This document shows positions 33,874 to 47,332 of a stretch of 64,000 nt of DNA, one piece after another. Within the stretch, counting starts at the first letter, position 1, and each line of letters starts with the position of its first letter. The notes under the pieces were generated by a model, which worked only from the letters and a program-made list of their open reading frames with translations, searched no databases and had not been told where the DNA came from. The stretch lies in the NCBI GenBank assembly GCA_036898135.1, contig CM072511.1, positions 32,385,686-32,449,685 on the forward strand, read 5' to 3'. Both the position numbers and the translations under genes were made by a program. The DNA is from Oncomelania hupensis. Taxonomy: Eukaryota; Mollusca; Gastropoda; Littorinimorpha; Pomatiopsidae.

Positions 33874-36699
33874 GTCTATGGTCTACGCTTGGTCATACTC
33901 AGTTTCTCCCATACTAGTTTTGTAAGCTTTAAGTCGAGCCTATAAGTTTGCGGTAGACTATATACGGTCTTTGCTTGAAGACAATGCTTCGAGTAAGTTC
34001 AAAATAGGTACTTAATGATAGTATGCAACGTAAATATCATTTTATTTTCTGATTAATTCCAATTTTATGGACAAAATTAGATACACAGTAGAGTTACCCT
34101 TTTCACAAAGCATGGTAGTGTACTTTTTTGTAACCTTCCATAATATTTATTGCTTTACATTAGACAAGCTGACAATCATATAAAAAATATATAAAAAAGA
34201 ATGAAATTGTGTGTGTGAGTGTGCGTGTGGGGGTGTGTGTGTGCGTGTGAATGTGTTGTGTTTATGTGTGTGTTCTAAATATACATGTACATTTCATACA
34301 GAGTTGACGGAATCGTCCGCTGCTCCCGGTACATGTAAACTTAAAAGAAAAAAAATTGGTTTGGGGCATTGCTTCATGTAAAGAAAAAGAGAACATATGA
34401 AGGTGGGAATGGCGTACTAAAAGTTGTATGAATGTGTTGAGGTGTTACAAAGGCTGGGTTGGTGAGATCTGAGCCTTCTTCAAACCAGCTTGGGCCTCAC
34501 AGTCAGCGACTGGAAACTAATAATACCGTCGCTTCATGGTTGAACGCGCTCGCTTATGACAGTGCACGTGCACACCGTACGTCATACCAGTACCGGTAAG
34601 GAACACACCGACTCCGGATGTCCCACGTCCGTGGTTAAACCAAAAATTACTTTGGGGGAATAAAATCATATGCATACACAATGCCTAGCTCTTAGTCTTC
34701 ATCTTTATAAAAACTGCTAGGACTATGTCCACTTGGTTGATGTAAAAAAAAAAAAAACTAGTTCAAATGCAAAATATTAAGTAGCCTTATCCTTAAAAGT
34801 TAGTTTGGTTTACGTTTTTATACACGGCAAGTATTACGTCCAGATGGTTGATAAAAACTCGTTCAAAAGCTTCGTTCAAAGCTTCATGGGAACATTTGGG
34901 CGTATGTAAGAAGGCTGGACTCGACACGAACAGGTTTTGAATTTCTTCTCGTCATCTCCCGTTTTAGCTGCTTTTAAAATATTTTTTTAAAGTTATGATA
35001 TAAATCTGTTTTTAAGACAATGTTTTTAAATTAGGCTGCTGAAAGTGTTAATATTCTGACAGAGAACTATCCTGTGCTTAAAGCAACAAAAACAACAACA
35101 ACAACAACAAAACTAAACAATTTTAAAACTAAAATAGAAAACTGAATACAAAGTCACAATGAAATCTTTTTCCTGTGATTACTGGCCAGTATTATATATA
35201 TGACACAATTAATACTTTTGCAAACCCGTTCAAAGAAAAGCGAATAGGTTGTTTTAAAACGAGACTATGCATTCTGCTACTAAAGCAAACAAACCGGTTG
35301 TGTAAGTTCACTCAGTGGACCAGCAAAGGAGAGAGAGGGAGGGAGAGAGAGAGGGGGGAGGGTGGAAGGGTGAGAGGAAGGAAAAGAGGGAGGGTAGGAG
35401 GGAGGGAGGGATGGGGAGCTCCAATATATCTTTGCTATTCTTCACTGTCAATATTCAACATTCTATTCATCACATATTCCAGTACCTCACCCTTTCCCAC
35501 CATTTCTTCATTACCTGCTCTTTTTTGTCAGTTATAGCTGATTGCATAAGCCAAGTTAGGAGATAACTGGTCACGCTAAGGAGTTTGAAAAGACGTTTCC
35601 AGCTGCATCACCTGTGCAAGACTAATAATTTGTTCGCAAATTGGTTTCGGCTTCCTCGTCACCCCTCATACCTCCAGGCTCCTGCTCATACCTCATGCAT
35701 GCAGGTTTCTCCTCAAACTTCATACATCCAGGTTCCATTTCGTACTTCATACATCCAGACCCTTCCTCATACATCCAGGTTCTTGCTCATTCTTCATACT
35801 TCCATTTTTTTTCCTCAAATTTCAAGCATCCAGCTGCCTTAACCGTATTTCGCATCCTGTATCTCAACTGACACACCCCAAAACAGCCTAGAACTTCCGA
35901 TTTGTCAACCCAGTTTTAAATCTAATAATTAGTAGTGTACAAATTAATTTGAAACTATATTATTCTCCTCTTCCTCTGTCTTCTACTTCTTTCTTTCTTC
36001 CCCCCCCCCTACCCCCTTCCTATTTACAACGTATACAATTTCTATATTTAAATACACAGTTTTGCGCAGAGTACACATCTGCCTAAATTATAGGCTACTT
36101 CTCTGTACTTAAAAAAAATTATGATGTTTAACAAACAGAGGAATAAGGGATACACCCTTACAATATAGACTGCAATTCCAACGTACGTATTCTAATTATA
36201 ATAACTAAATAAAATTCAAAACAACGCCATTTTGATTCAGTAATAGAATCTAAAGTGAAAATATGATTTGGGCATAGTACTAATCAGTTAAATAATAGAC
36301 AATGTTTTTGAGATATAAAAATTATAGGGATGTGGTGGGGAGCAGGCAAGGATGTAATTAGAGCGGAACAATTAAAGCTTCTGACGCAAGGGTGAAAATT
36401 AATTTTAAAAAAAAAGTCTGAAGTGTATATGGCATTTCAAAACAGATGGTTTTTGCATAGTTCATCACTTTACTAACTTTCACACTTGCACACAACTTTG
36501 ACGTAAGCAAAATAAATATATTACGCAATACATAGATTAACTATAAATTGCGTGAACAGGATTGGTAGGATCTGGCTGCGCTAAACAAAGTCACAAATAT
36601 AAATCAATCATTTAAAAGTTAGCATTTATCCTTACAAATGAGTACAACACAAAGTTGTCAGCAAAATGGCCGACAATGCAAATGGTCATGCCACAACCC
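33874..36699. other. Gene-free AT-rich DNA
   Basis: GT-rich run at 34208-34275, purine-rich run at 35325-35415 and the 30-bp minisatellite. No domains in any frame. Confidence 0.5.
35670..35840. repeat. 30-bp minisatellite
   Basis: About five imperfect 30-bp units around CATACATCCAGGTTCC and CCTCATACTT. Both plus frames read as 10-residue repeats (TSYIQVPFR type), which is a by-product of the tandem array. Confidence 0.7.
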
Positions 36700-37020
36700 A
36701 ATACATGACGTCATTTCACAGCAGAAAATACATGACGTCATTCCACTCACTCAGTTCTTGCACTTTTCATGTTCTTGCATAAAATAAAAGTAAAATTACA
36801 AAATAAACATGAACGAAACAGTTATTTAGTGTAGAATTTCTAGAGCGCACATAGAACACATGACGTCATGTCACAAAAGAAAACTACGTGACGTTATTCC
36901 ACCACCATTTTATTTAGTAGACTAGCTAACCTACCTGCACTTTTCATGTTCTTGAATAACAGAAAGAATAACAGATCAAAACAGTTATTTAGAGTAGAAT
37001 TAATAGAGCACAAACAAAGC
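36700..37020. repeat. Diverged tandem duplication with CRE palindromes
   Basis: Two units of about 155 bp. Each holds a pair of CRE-like octamers (TGACGTCA at 36706, 36733 and 36861; TGACGTTA at 36889), then GCACTTTTCATGTTCTTG, AACAGTTATTTAG and TAGAGC. Non-coding. Confidence 0.75.
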
Positions 37021-37110
37021 AATAGAGTAATGTTGAGGTGACATCATTTTGACGACTTAACTAAACTGAATAGAAAGTCAGTCACTTCTGAAAAACAAAA
37101 CGTCCAGTCT

Positions 37111-37673
37111 TGATTGATTGATTGATTGATTTATTGTTGCTTTAGGTCCAGCGGACTCTTCCGAGCCAAATCAGGACCGGACAACCCCCGATCCGCATAA
37201 AAGATCTGCTGAAACAACCCCAGTGGGAAAATTGAATGCCCTCCACCGGCCAGTCACTTTACAATAAAGACATCCCACGCGGGGGACGGCTGAGGGTTGA
37301 CCTCAACTACGCGAACACCCCGGTTACAAAAACAAAATAGAATACAAACATCATTATAAATCATCAACCAAACACATACATATAAAATGCCTATAGTGCT
37401 AAATAGTACATTCATAGGAAGCCCTAGTGACCACACGGCAGAAAGCGTCCAACACTCCCAAGCTGATCCAACAGACCTCATACACAAACAAGGAGTCTTG
37501 TCCAGGAAGAGTTTTCAAGAAAAAAGGTAGGTCATTGATCTAGCGAAGAAGAAGATAGTATAGCAGCGTGAAGGACAGAGCAGGAATAGGAAAGAGTAAA
37601 TGAGGAAGACAGCGACAGTGGTAATTTAAAGCACTAAATTTCCATAAAGTGGGGATACTATTTATACTAACGT
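37111..37673 (-). mobile_element. Retroposon family R copy, (AATC)n tail
   Basis: Minus-strand copy starting with the tail TTGATTGATTGATTGATT, then the body GTCCAGCGGACTCTTCCGAG. It ends in GGGGATACTATTTATACT, just short of the usual 5' GC-rich start. The target duplication was not resolved. Confidence 0.8.
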
Positions 37674-38830
37674 TTGCCAGTTGTGTTTCATGTATAGTCT
37701 AATTAATGAAGACTTCACTTCCGCAGAAATTCTGTTGCAGGCGCTGGCAGTCTTTGCAGCTGCAGAAACCATCCTTTGCCTTGTAAACCTCCGTCAGTAA
37801 CGTTTGTTTGTTTTTTTCTTTCTCTTTTTGTTGTTGTTGTTGCGATGATGTTGCTTTTAATTTAATTAAGGCACTGCACACAGTCATGTTTTTTCTACAA
37901 CTACCACCAGAATATTTTTTTAAAAAGCACAACGTAAGAAAGCTTTAAAAAGGCAAGAATGTGACTTTACACCATAGAGTTCTTTCCTGTCTAATGACAT
38001 TAGGAAACTGATGTATAATAAGATGGTCTGTCCACTTGAAATGAAGATCATCTAAACAATAATGCACTGAATCTTCAATAAATCTGTTTAACGCCGCTTC
38101 ACCGACGAGCTGATGAACAAGTAACAATTTATAAAATCTAAAAATATAACTACATTTTGATGCTGGCTGTGAGGGTGAAACAATTGAGTGTTATTTATTC
38201 CACAAAATAATCGAGGTAAATAAGAATGCTCGGCTGGGGGTATATATTGTCCTTGTTTCGATGTGAAAAAAAGACACTTGTAGGTCTAAGTGGCCGCGCT
38301 TTCACACAAGATAGCGCAATCAATGTTCACTATACAAACACAATAAAACTGTATCACCATCGATATCCTGTTGAACTTTGACACGTTATCTGCCCTCTGT
38401 ACCTTATCAACAGAGAATTTTAAGATGTCGATTAAAATCAAAAATGTACAACGCCACATCCTGGCACTATGGCGTCACTTCTTCCGTGATGACGTCATCG
38501 CCTGGCGCCTAGTGGCATAGGGTGCCGAACATCCTTAAACATACAGCTCTCTGGTCGAACCTGTCAACAAACAGATAATTGTTTTAGCTTTTATTTTACT
38601 GGTAAAAGGAGTTACAATTCAACCACCCATCCATCACCACACATACCGCTAATGACCATTTTGTCTTTGGATCATTCGATATATGTAAATCATTCTCTCA
38701 ATCAAACAATACGAAGATGAAAACTAATTCGATAATAAAACACCGAATAGTGAACTTGCAAATAAACAAATCAATCAACCAATAAACAACCAAATAAATA
38801 AATAATCTTATATATAACATAACAACAATA
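37674..38830. other. No gene recognised; CRE palindrome at 38490
   Basis: A minus frame at 37945-38127 has no known domain. TGACGTCA at 38490-38497 lies in a locally GC-richer stretch. Confidence 0.45.
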
Positions 38831-38907
<77 letters not shown>

Positions 38908-38926
38908 TAATAATAATGATAATAGT

Positions 38927-38974
<48 letters not shown>

Positions 38975-39032
38975 TATTATTATTATTATTGTTGTTGCTG
39001 TTGTTGTTGTCATTGTTGTGGTCGTTGTTGTA

Positions 39033-39075
<43 letters not shown>

Positions 39076-39076
39076 G
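38831..39076. repeat. Self-complementary (AAT)n/(ATT)n array
   Basis: About 45 AAT units, then ATT, then TTG-type units, then ATT again. The AAT and ATT halves are reverse complements and could fold on each other. Confidence 0.92.
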
Positions 39077-40409
39077 ATACATACATTAATTATTTAAAAA
39101 AAAATATTATTACGATTCCATGATAATTACGCCTGTGTGCATATATTGTCATTAGTTGTTTTAAAAAAATCACTTTTCTTATTCACCTTTTTTTTTATAA
39201 TACCGGCTACTTGAACACACACACATATTAATATTAGGCTTCATTGCAACTGTACTGTGACTCCAATTTTTAAGAAATCTGAACGTTTCCAAAATACAGC
39301 CGTATCTTCATGAAGAATAACTATAGTAATGTACCGCATTTTATGTTTTAAACAGGTTAATAAATGTTTGCTGTAACCATTCAATTCCCTGCTCCAGGCA
39401 TGACACTGCCGTAATTCCAGATCAACGTCAAGCGAAGGTTTGAAATTACTGGCCTAGAAAAGAAAGATCTAAAAACAAACATTATAGGCCTACTTTCTCC
39501 GCTAGCGCTTCTGTTACCGCTCCCGACCCAGTTTCCATCACATCAGACACAAAGAAAAACAGTTCTGTATTATTACAACCAACTCGCACTATCAAAATTG
39601 CACAGAACACCCACACAGTGGTTACTGAAGTATTTGTTTAAGATCCCAAGATGGTAGACTGACAAGAGCCGTTTTTTGATGCAGCCGGAAGTTCGGCGCA
39701 TGCTCAATCAGGAATGAATCTCGACTGCAGTGCTAGAAATACAACCTAGGAGATAACCACGATTTACCGTAATGTCTAAATTAAATGAACGATATACTAT
39801 GATACGACGTGCGCTAACACTAACACTGTAACAGTGAATTAACTAAAAATATATTAAAGACTATGTTAGTTTATTAGCGATCAGCTGCTGATAGAAAGAC
39901 ATATAAAATATCAAAATCGGTAACACGTCTAACATGCTTATTCCGTATTTCTAGACATTTTCAGAGAGTATGAGCATTCCAGAGAGCGCGCGCGCGTGTG
40001 CGTGTTTGTGTGTTAGTGTGTGTGTGTGCGTTTGTGTTTCTGTGTGTGTGTGAGAGAGAGATGGAGAGAGAGAGAAAGACAGACATGAAGGGTGTGTACA
40101 TCATTATACATAATCAAAAACATACCCTTTTTATTCAGATTACACCACGATAGAGCAATTTTTCTTAGTTTAAAGGCTTTATACAAGTATGTACTTAGTT
40201 TCCTAATTATATTCGGATTACTTGATGCCATAAAAATACCAAGTCTAAATGCACATGGATTTCTACAATATCTTTCAGCAAAAAATTGCACTCTAAAGTT
40301 ATGTAAGTTTGGACAACATAATACAAAGCGAACTTCATCTTGTTCGTTTTCCTTACCAAGTAGGCATTTTACAGCTGCTTGTGAGGCATTTCGATATCTG
40401 TATTAATGA

Positions 40410-40413
<4 letters not shown>

Positions 40414-40484
<71 letters not shown>
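40414..40484. repeat. (GA)n microsatellite
   Basis: About 35 units. Confidence 0.95.
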
Positions 40485-40487
<3 letters not shown>

Positions 40488-40712
40488 TTTAAATTAGCGA
40501 TAAAGATTTTAGACTAATTAATAAGTCTAATCTTCCAATCCGTCCCTTAAAAATGAACATAGTAAAAAAAAACTTTAACATTAACTTGGAAATCATATAA
40601 ATCACACACACACACATGCACTCATACACATGCACACACAATCACACCAACATCTTCATTATTATATTTTAAACAATTTTAGGCAACCACCCCCTTCCTT
40701 ATCCCTCACTCT

Positions 40713-40716
<4 letters not shown>

Positions 40717-40774
<58 letters not shown>

Positions 40775-40806
40775 CTCTAAAGAGAGAGAGAGAGAGAGAG
40801 AGAGAG
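40717..40806. repeat. (AAT)n plus (GA)n
   Basis: About 18 AAT units, a short spacer and about 11 GA units. Confidence 0.92.
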
Positions 40807-41438
40807 ATTAGGGGGGGGGGGAGAAGGGGGGCATTGACCATCTACTTGGTACATTCAATACCCGACACAAAATGTAAATCATGACGCCTCTGTCCGAATG
40901 TCGGGGTTTCAATCACAACCCGGCATCTGTATTCCGTATTTAATGGCATGATTGATTCGGAGCTGGAACCAACGACGACCTACGTGGAGACTGTAGAGCA
41001 CTTCTCGCCCTGAACCCAACACCCTAACTGCCGCGGTTCGCATCCAAGCGTGAGGGAGCGAGCCCTGCTCTTATCATTTGGCGAGAACCACAAGACGTTG
41101 AAGAGAAGCAAATGTGTCATACGATATTCACTCAGGAACACTCATTTCTTCTCCTCCCCCCTCCCCACCCCCGCTCTACCCCTTCTTCCTCCTGCCCTAA
41201 CCCCTACCACAATCCATAGCTAACATGTAGCCTACAGAAGGGTGAACATTTTTAAAATGTAAAAACGTTCGACCTTGTGCATGTGTGTGCACGCGCGCGC
41301 GCCCGTTTGTGTGTGTGTATGTGTGTGCGTGTGTATGTGTGGGTGTATATGAGGAGAGAGACAGAGAGAAAGAGTTAGAAAGAGAGAGATGGATGCTTAA
41401 GGTATACACATACACACATTAATACCTTTCGCCCTTCA

Positions 41439-41472
<34 letters not shown>

Positions 41473-41764
41473 TACACACATACATACACACACTAATTAA
41501 TTTAGACAGAAATATGCAAATGGCATGCTCACGTACCCTGTATGTTTTAACCTAGGTAAGACAACACTTTTTTTAAAAAAAGTTCCGACTATGTATCACG
41601 AGAATAATAGTTCGCCGGGTGGGTTTGTTTTGAAAACAAAAATACTTGCACGCGTGCCATCTTCCAATGTTCTCAACATCCTAATACACGAGACCAGTAC
41701 AAACCTCAAGAAAAAGTGCAACAAAGAAACAGTAACATTTATTTATGTTTTTATTTTATTTTAT

Positions 41765-42090
41765 CGTTCTTATACAGCGCCATTCCAGCTCAAGAGCTGC
41801 TTCTCAAGGCGCTGGTCGATACAAAACTAAAACTCTAACTCAAACCGCCCGAGGCGCCCACTTGCAACCTTTGGGCGCATAGTCTGACGACTGAGCACAA
41901 TCCTAACTTAAGCGACCGGGGATAGTTAAAAGTGACTTAGTGCGTGCCACATACATTTTCGTAGCCGGTGCTCACCCGTTAAAGACATGAAGGTCAGGAT
42001 CTTTAAAGTCCATGCGATGGGATGCGCGCGTGCACAGACCAGGCCTCGGTTTATACTCTTATTCGAAGGAGTAGGGGCGCAGTGTCTCAA
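41765..42090 (-). mobile_element. SINE family 2 copy, headless
   Basis: Shares AAGGCGCTGG, AAACCGCCC, TTTGGGCGCAT and GGATCTTTAAAGTCCATG with the copy at 51490-51785 in the same order. Diverged. Confidence 0.65.
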
Positions 42091-42431
42091 GGTAATCTTT
42101 TTCTCTTGTTTTCTCTCTTTTTTTTCTCCCTCCTATTTTTTTTTACTGCAGTCCGTCAACAGGCTTTGAACCTCGCCTGACATTTGAGTAGGCCTACACT
42201 GCGTACACCACTGAGCTAAACTGCGCAAAGAAAATAAAATCTTCGAAAGCTTAAAAAAAAAATGAAACAAATAAAAACAAACACTGAAGTACACGAGAGA
42301 TAGAGGGTACATGACAAAGATTGTATAAAACAGCTACTGAAATATGTGACACCCCACGACTCTGTACCATAATTAAACGACAGCGAAATAAACGTATTAT
42401 ACGCTAATGACCGTGGACTATAACAATCACC

Positions 42432-42604
<173 letters not shown>

Positions 42605-42605
<1 letters not shown>

Positions 42606-42720
42606 CAGGATATGCTACGCACTTGCGTTTTCTTCAGTAAAAATCAAAGAGCGGCGATCTACTATCCTATCCTATCCTGTCCCGTAACCCGAAGGTCGGG
42701 CGATCTACAGTAATCACCAT
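42605..42720 (-). mobile_element. SINE family 1 3' fragment split by a LINE tail
   Basis: AAATCAAAGAGCGGCGATCTAC is the family 1 3' end, again next to long trinucleotide repeats (42433-42605). It is interrupted by 36 bp of LINE tail at 42663-42698. Confidence 0.6.
42663..42698 (-). mobile_element. 36-bp LINE 3' tail insertion with TSD
   Basis: Contains only the extreme 3' end of the (GGATA)n-tailed LINE (TATCCTATCC, TGTCCCGTAACCCGAAGGTC). It is flanked by the 10-bp duplication GGCGATCTAC at 42653-42662 and 42699-42708. An extremely 5'-truncated retrotransposition event. Confidence 0.8.
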
Positions 42721-44675
42721 TATGACTTGTTGAATTTGATGGTTTAAAGGAAGACTGCCTTGTCTGAATTTTAAGAATAAGTATTACTGAGTCCTCAGAG
42801 GACGTAAAAACGTAAGGGTGTTGCCATTCCATTGAAACAGTTGTTGTTATTGTTATTTTTGTTGTTGTTGTTGTAGAATTTGTTGTTGTTGGTGGTGGTG
42901 GTAACTGAGGCGGCGGTTGTGTTGTTGATGTAGAGAACTTATCTATGTATCTATGTATCTATGTATCTATATATCTATCAATCAATCAATCAGTCAGTCT
43001 GTCTGTCTGTCTATCTGTCCCACTCTAGTCCAAAATTTCTAGAAATCAGAAGAGTGAAGCAAATCTATACACACAAATTAGTGTGGATGGGACAGAAACA
43101 CTCTTAGTCTGCAAAGCTACATCAACACAAGTGCGCCGCTGTTTCCTCAACAACCATTAATGAATTCGTAGCTGCCCTTCTCGCTGATTTAAACAAATAT
43201 TTTTCTAACATTCCATAACCCGCTTCCACAGACAAGGGCAGAACTTGATGCTACTGTTGCGTGAAGAGGGAGAGTTCATTATCCCAGCTAAGAAAAAAGG
43301 GCTAGTGACAGCCCGCTGCACGCTGTATTGACGCTTCGGGATCCCCAGAGAAATAATTAGCTGCTCCCTCTTCCTTTCTCTGTCGCCGTCTGAGGCAATT
43401 AGGGCCAACTCGCCGCTGCTAACTGTGATACTGTAACTGAAATGGATCGCTTTCTGTCGCTTCAACGTCTTCAAATCAGGATTCGTTTGGACAAAATGTT
43501 GGATAATTTGACAATAACTATACAAATTTAATGGTGTAGAATGCCACGTTTAAACGTAAAACAAATGAATTTTATTCATACTGTGCTATCTGAGTGTTGT
43601 TTGCAGCCCTCCTTGAAGCATCCACAGAAAATGGGTTAAGCCATTATTTCCATACGAATTTATATATACACATAGTTTACAAGGATTCCAAGGAAATCAA
43701 ACTTTTTCCAGACATTTTTAAGAGGCAAACTTCTTTTCTTTACCACGCACCTATCAATAATTATGTCAAAAAGTTGCTGTAATTTTATAGTGTAGTATTT
43801 CCCAATACGGGACAGCGCACGAAAGACATACTTTCGGGTGACGGTTTAATAAATAGTATTTTCCATTATGGACAGCGTTCGAGGGACAATCTTTTTGGTG
43901 AAGGTTTCATAAAGACCGCGCGACCAATGAAAGATTTTTAACGAATACGAAGTCCTAAAATTGTAATGCCATTATCCCATAATCTGGAACAAAGCTTGCC
44001 AATTTTCAACTGATTCTTAATTGTGGCTATTCGCAGCATGATGAACGACCCTACACGCCATCCACGGCACATGCGTGCGTCGACGCGTGCAATGCAGCTG
44101 TTTGCTCATGCACAGAGCGTGTAATAGGTAAGCGCTAAATGCCAGCCTAGCAGTAATTGTCAGCATTACTATCCGCACGTTGGTCGTGTCTCCAATGAAG
44201 TCTCTAGTAGCACGGCGATTTGTCTGTCATGTGTTGAAATGTCTAAATGTAACTTTGTCTTCCACGAAGACAGGCTACAGGGTCTGTTCTGTCTGTTCTA
44301 GATTTTATTCCCTAACGTGTGGCGTTGACGGTTGAGCAAGCACAAAAGCTGTAGATTTATTCTTTGTCACCCTCTGTGCTGCCTAACCTACCCATTTACT
44401 TTTTTTTTAAAATAATCATTTTGATTTATTATTATTATTATATTTTTTAAGGAAGGGAGGATGTATGACTATTTTATTAATCATAATCGTGTTTTTTCTT
44501 TTTTCATCTTTAGATTTTGGAAAGGGTCTTTTCATAAATCTGAACTGATGGATTTTGGATAATGTTTGTCACTCCTTTGAGCGAAATTCAGTTTCCTTTC
44601 CCAGTGAAAGCGCGGAAACCGCAGAATAGCGTCACCAAGGAGGATGAAAAAATAGAACGTAGTGCACGCAGGATG

Positions 44676-44708
<33 letters not shown>

Positions 44709-44744
44709 ATCTGGCACTATATTTTCTTAAAATTTAGGACATTA

Positions 44745-44836
44745 TCGTTAGGATCTTTAAAGTTCGTGCCAGAAAATCCATGCGTACACCGATTAGGCCT
44801 CGGTTTATACCCTCATACGAAAGTGTTACGGTGCAA
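44745..44836 (-). mobile_element. SINE family 2 fragment
   Basis: GGATCTTTAAAGTTCGTG and CGGTTTATACCCTCATACGA match the family 2 body on the minus strand. Confidence 0.55.
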
Positions 44837-45515
44837 CCTGACTAATTAAACCTAAGAGAAACGGCAGTATGGATTCTACTCCGGATGCCACAGAAAACGT
44901 GGAAGAGCATTTCACAGAGCAGTGAATGGCTGTGGGGAGAAAATGCGCATTCTACTTCACTTTCAAGGCTCATTGCGACCACGGCTCATAACTCGTCCCC
45001 GCTTCCCATGGTCATCGTTAGCACCCTGGAGAATGCCTCGCAAAACTTCCCACAGTCACGCGGGGGTCTAGCTTTCTAGATGTACAATAGATCTTTTTTT
45101 TAGATCTAGGGTAGACACATTATAATTAGATTAGGCATAACAGTCTGCTTTCTAATACTGTTCTAATAGCTCTAAAGTTCTACGAAATGACTGACAGATG
45201 AGTGCGTTGTTGTGAGCATTTCTTCCCATTAAAATATCCTGTTTGATTTTTATATTTGTTTCTGATTTTGTTAATGCATCTAGCTAGCTATTATATTTCA
45301 TTTTTCTATGTTGTTACAACAGGTCAACACTTTAAAAATATATTAAAATAAGGACCTTAAATCACACATTTACCAACACAGACTGTAAAGCCAAACCTAC
45401 TAACACCGCGTTCTGTTTGTTCGCATTCCTTCTTCTTAAACTTTATTGTTTTTCCCTGAATACTTAAGACGCAATAGCTTAATCAGAGAAATTATCTTAC
45501 CTTAAACTGGAACAG

Positions 45516-45628
<113 letters not shown>

Positions 45629-46187
45629 TCGTAATCGCTTCATTGTTGATTTGTTTGACGTGAGACATGTATTAATGTTATACCAAACTGCTGGTTAAAA
45701 CTCCTGAAGCTGAATGATGATGAACATAACCAGAACAATTTTAACATGCAACTCGTTCGTCTTCTGCTTCGCTCTTGGCAAATAGAAACACCCACAAACA
45801 TTCCAGCAGTGACAAGAAGTCAGTGGTAAAAATGGCGGAAGCTGGAGGGAAACATGACATAAATAATGATGAAAGAGAAGGGCGCCGCATTTTTTCCCAC
45901 ACCTTCTCAATTCCGTTGTCACTGATGCATTGCAGGGAGAACAAGACACAGAAAGGAACAGTTTCCAAGTATTTTGAATGAGGGCCTTTTTATTATTATT
46001 CTGTTGGGCAAATGCAAAACAGAAAGTTTGAACATAACATTTTCTAAGGGAAAAAAGAGATTGTTTAAGTTTAAAGGCCAGTATTTCTTTCGCATTTCTT
46101 GCGAAGAAAATAAAATGGACAGTTGCAAGACAAAAATAAATGTCAATGTTGATGATTAAATTCACTCTAGTACATCTAATCTGGGGG

Positions 46188-46440
46188 TGGCCTCGTGGCG
46201 CAGTCGCCGGTTTCCTATGCCGAAGGTCGCGGGTTTGACCCTGCAAGAGGCGAACTTATGTAACTTAGGTACGAGACTATTCAGGTCACCGAGGGTTTTC
46301 TCAGGGTGCTTCGGTTTCCTTCATTACTTTAAATAATGGTATTGCGTACGGTCAATCTAAATTTTCAAAAATAAAAATTCGATTTCCTTTCCGTCTTCTA
46401 ATAGCGATTTTCCTGCTTTATACCTGTTACACGGTTGTTA
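46188..46440 (+). mobile_element. SINE family 1 copy with tRNA-like head
   Basis: Starts GGGGGTGGCCTCGTGGCGCA, a pol III A-box region, followed about 40 bases later by a B-box-like CGCGGGTTTGACCC. The body GAGGGTTTTCTCAGGGTGCT and CGTCTTCTAATAGCGATTTT is shared with the copy at 31741-32030. The 3' end lacks the GCGCGTATATA part, so it is 3' incomplete or diverged. Confidence 0.75.
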
Positions 46441-47189
46441 CTTTGTCAACAGTTGATTCAGCCCCGATGCTTGAATAAGTGTAACAGACTCAGATTCGTT
46501 TATCCACGCAACCTGTTCACTCAACTAAGCAACGAGGCAGGAGTCTTCGTATGAAGTTTTCCAACTTTTTCAGCGTACATCAACAACTGCATGCAAGATC
46601 GCTTTCCGAAAATCACTTCAAAAATCAAAAATCTCCATAAATCAATCACTCTTTCACTCAATGTTTAACTCCTCAAGCATTTTTTTTTCGTTCGTTTATC
46701 AGATTAACGTCCCCGGACACTTTCGCAGATAGGGGACTACACTACTCCTCAAGCAGACACAATGCATCACTTATATAGCCTCTCTGCAATCGAGAAAAAA
46801 TGTGAACATTCCAGGATGACTCAATAACACCCAATCAAAATTAATCTCGTCACCGGATTTATGCACTGTCTTACGTCATATAATCTTATTTAGGATAAAA
46901 GAATCGCTTAGCTATTACTAGATTTATCTAGATGCTTCAGTCGATAGTAAACAAGTAATTCTAGAAAATTTTCAACAATATCGACCGACGAAAATTATCA
47001 AAATTATACAAAGCTTCTTCTAGAAACAACGCAAAATCGAATCAAAGGTAAATAAATACACTCTGTTATTGCATGCTTTGCAAAACGAAACGATCGGATC
47101 TATCGTGCGCGTCTCAAACGTAACAATACCACATGTTTGAGTGATGAATATGTTTGTTGTTTATGTATAAGGAGTGTAGGTAATGTGTG

Positions 47190-47262
47190 AGCGTGTATGT
47201 TGATTACAGATCGCCGCCCTTTGAGTCTGATTTAGGAGTAAGGCGCGTATATCATCAATTAT
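47190..47262 (+). mobile_element. SINE family 1 3' fragment
   Basis: AGATCGCCGCCCTTTGAG and AAGGCGCGTATAT match the 3' end of family 1, and the (ATT)n run at 47262-47332 follows as its tail. Confidence 0.6.
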
Positions 47263-47265
47263 TAA

Positions 47266-47323
<58 letters not shown>

Positions 47324-47332
47324 GTTATTATT
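47262..47332. repeat. (ATT)n microsatellite, SINE tail
   Basis: About 22 units after the SINE fragment at 47190. Confidence 0.92.

Larger units (their letters stand above)
39077..41764. other. Gene-free, simple repeats only
   Basis: CG/GT alternation at 39987-40060 and 41275-41350 could adopt Z-DNA. The frame at 40092-40406 has no recognised domain. Confidence 0.45.

Noticed and set aside
38771..39086. Poly-I, poly-N and poly-Y open frames
   Set aside because: Pure microsatellite translation.
45695..46246. 183-codon minus frame
   Set aside because: No recognisable domain, overlaps other equally long frames and runs into a SINE at 46188. Kept as unassigned, not a gene.
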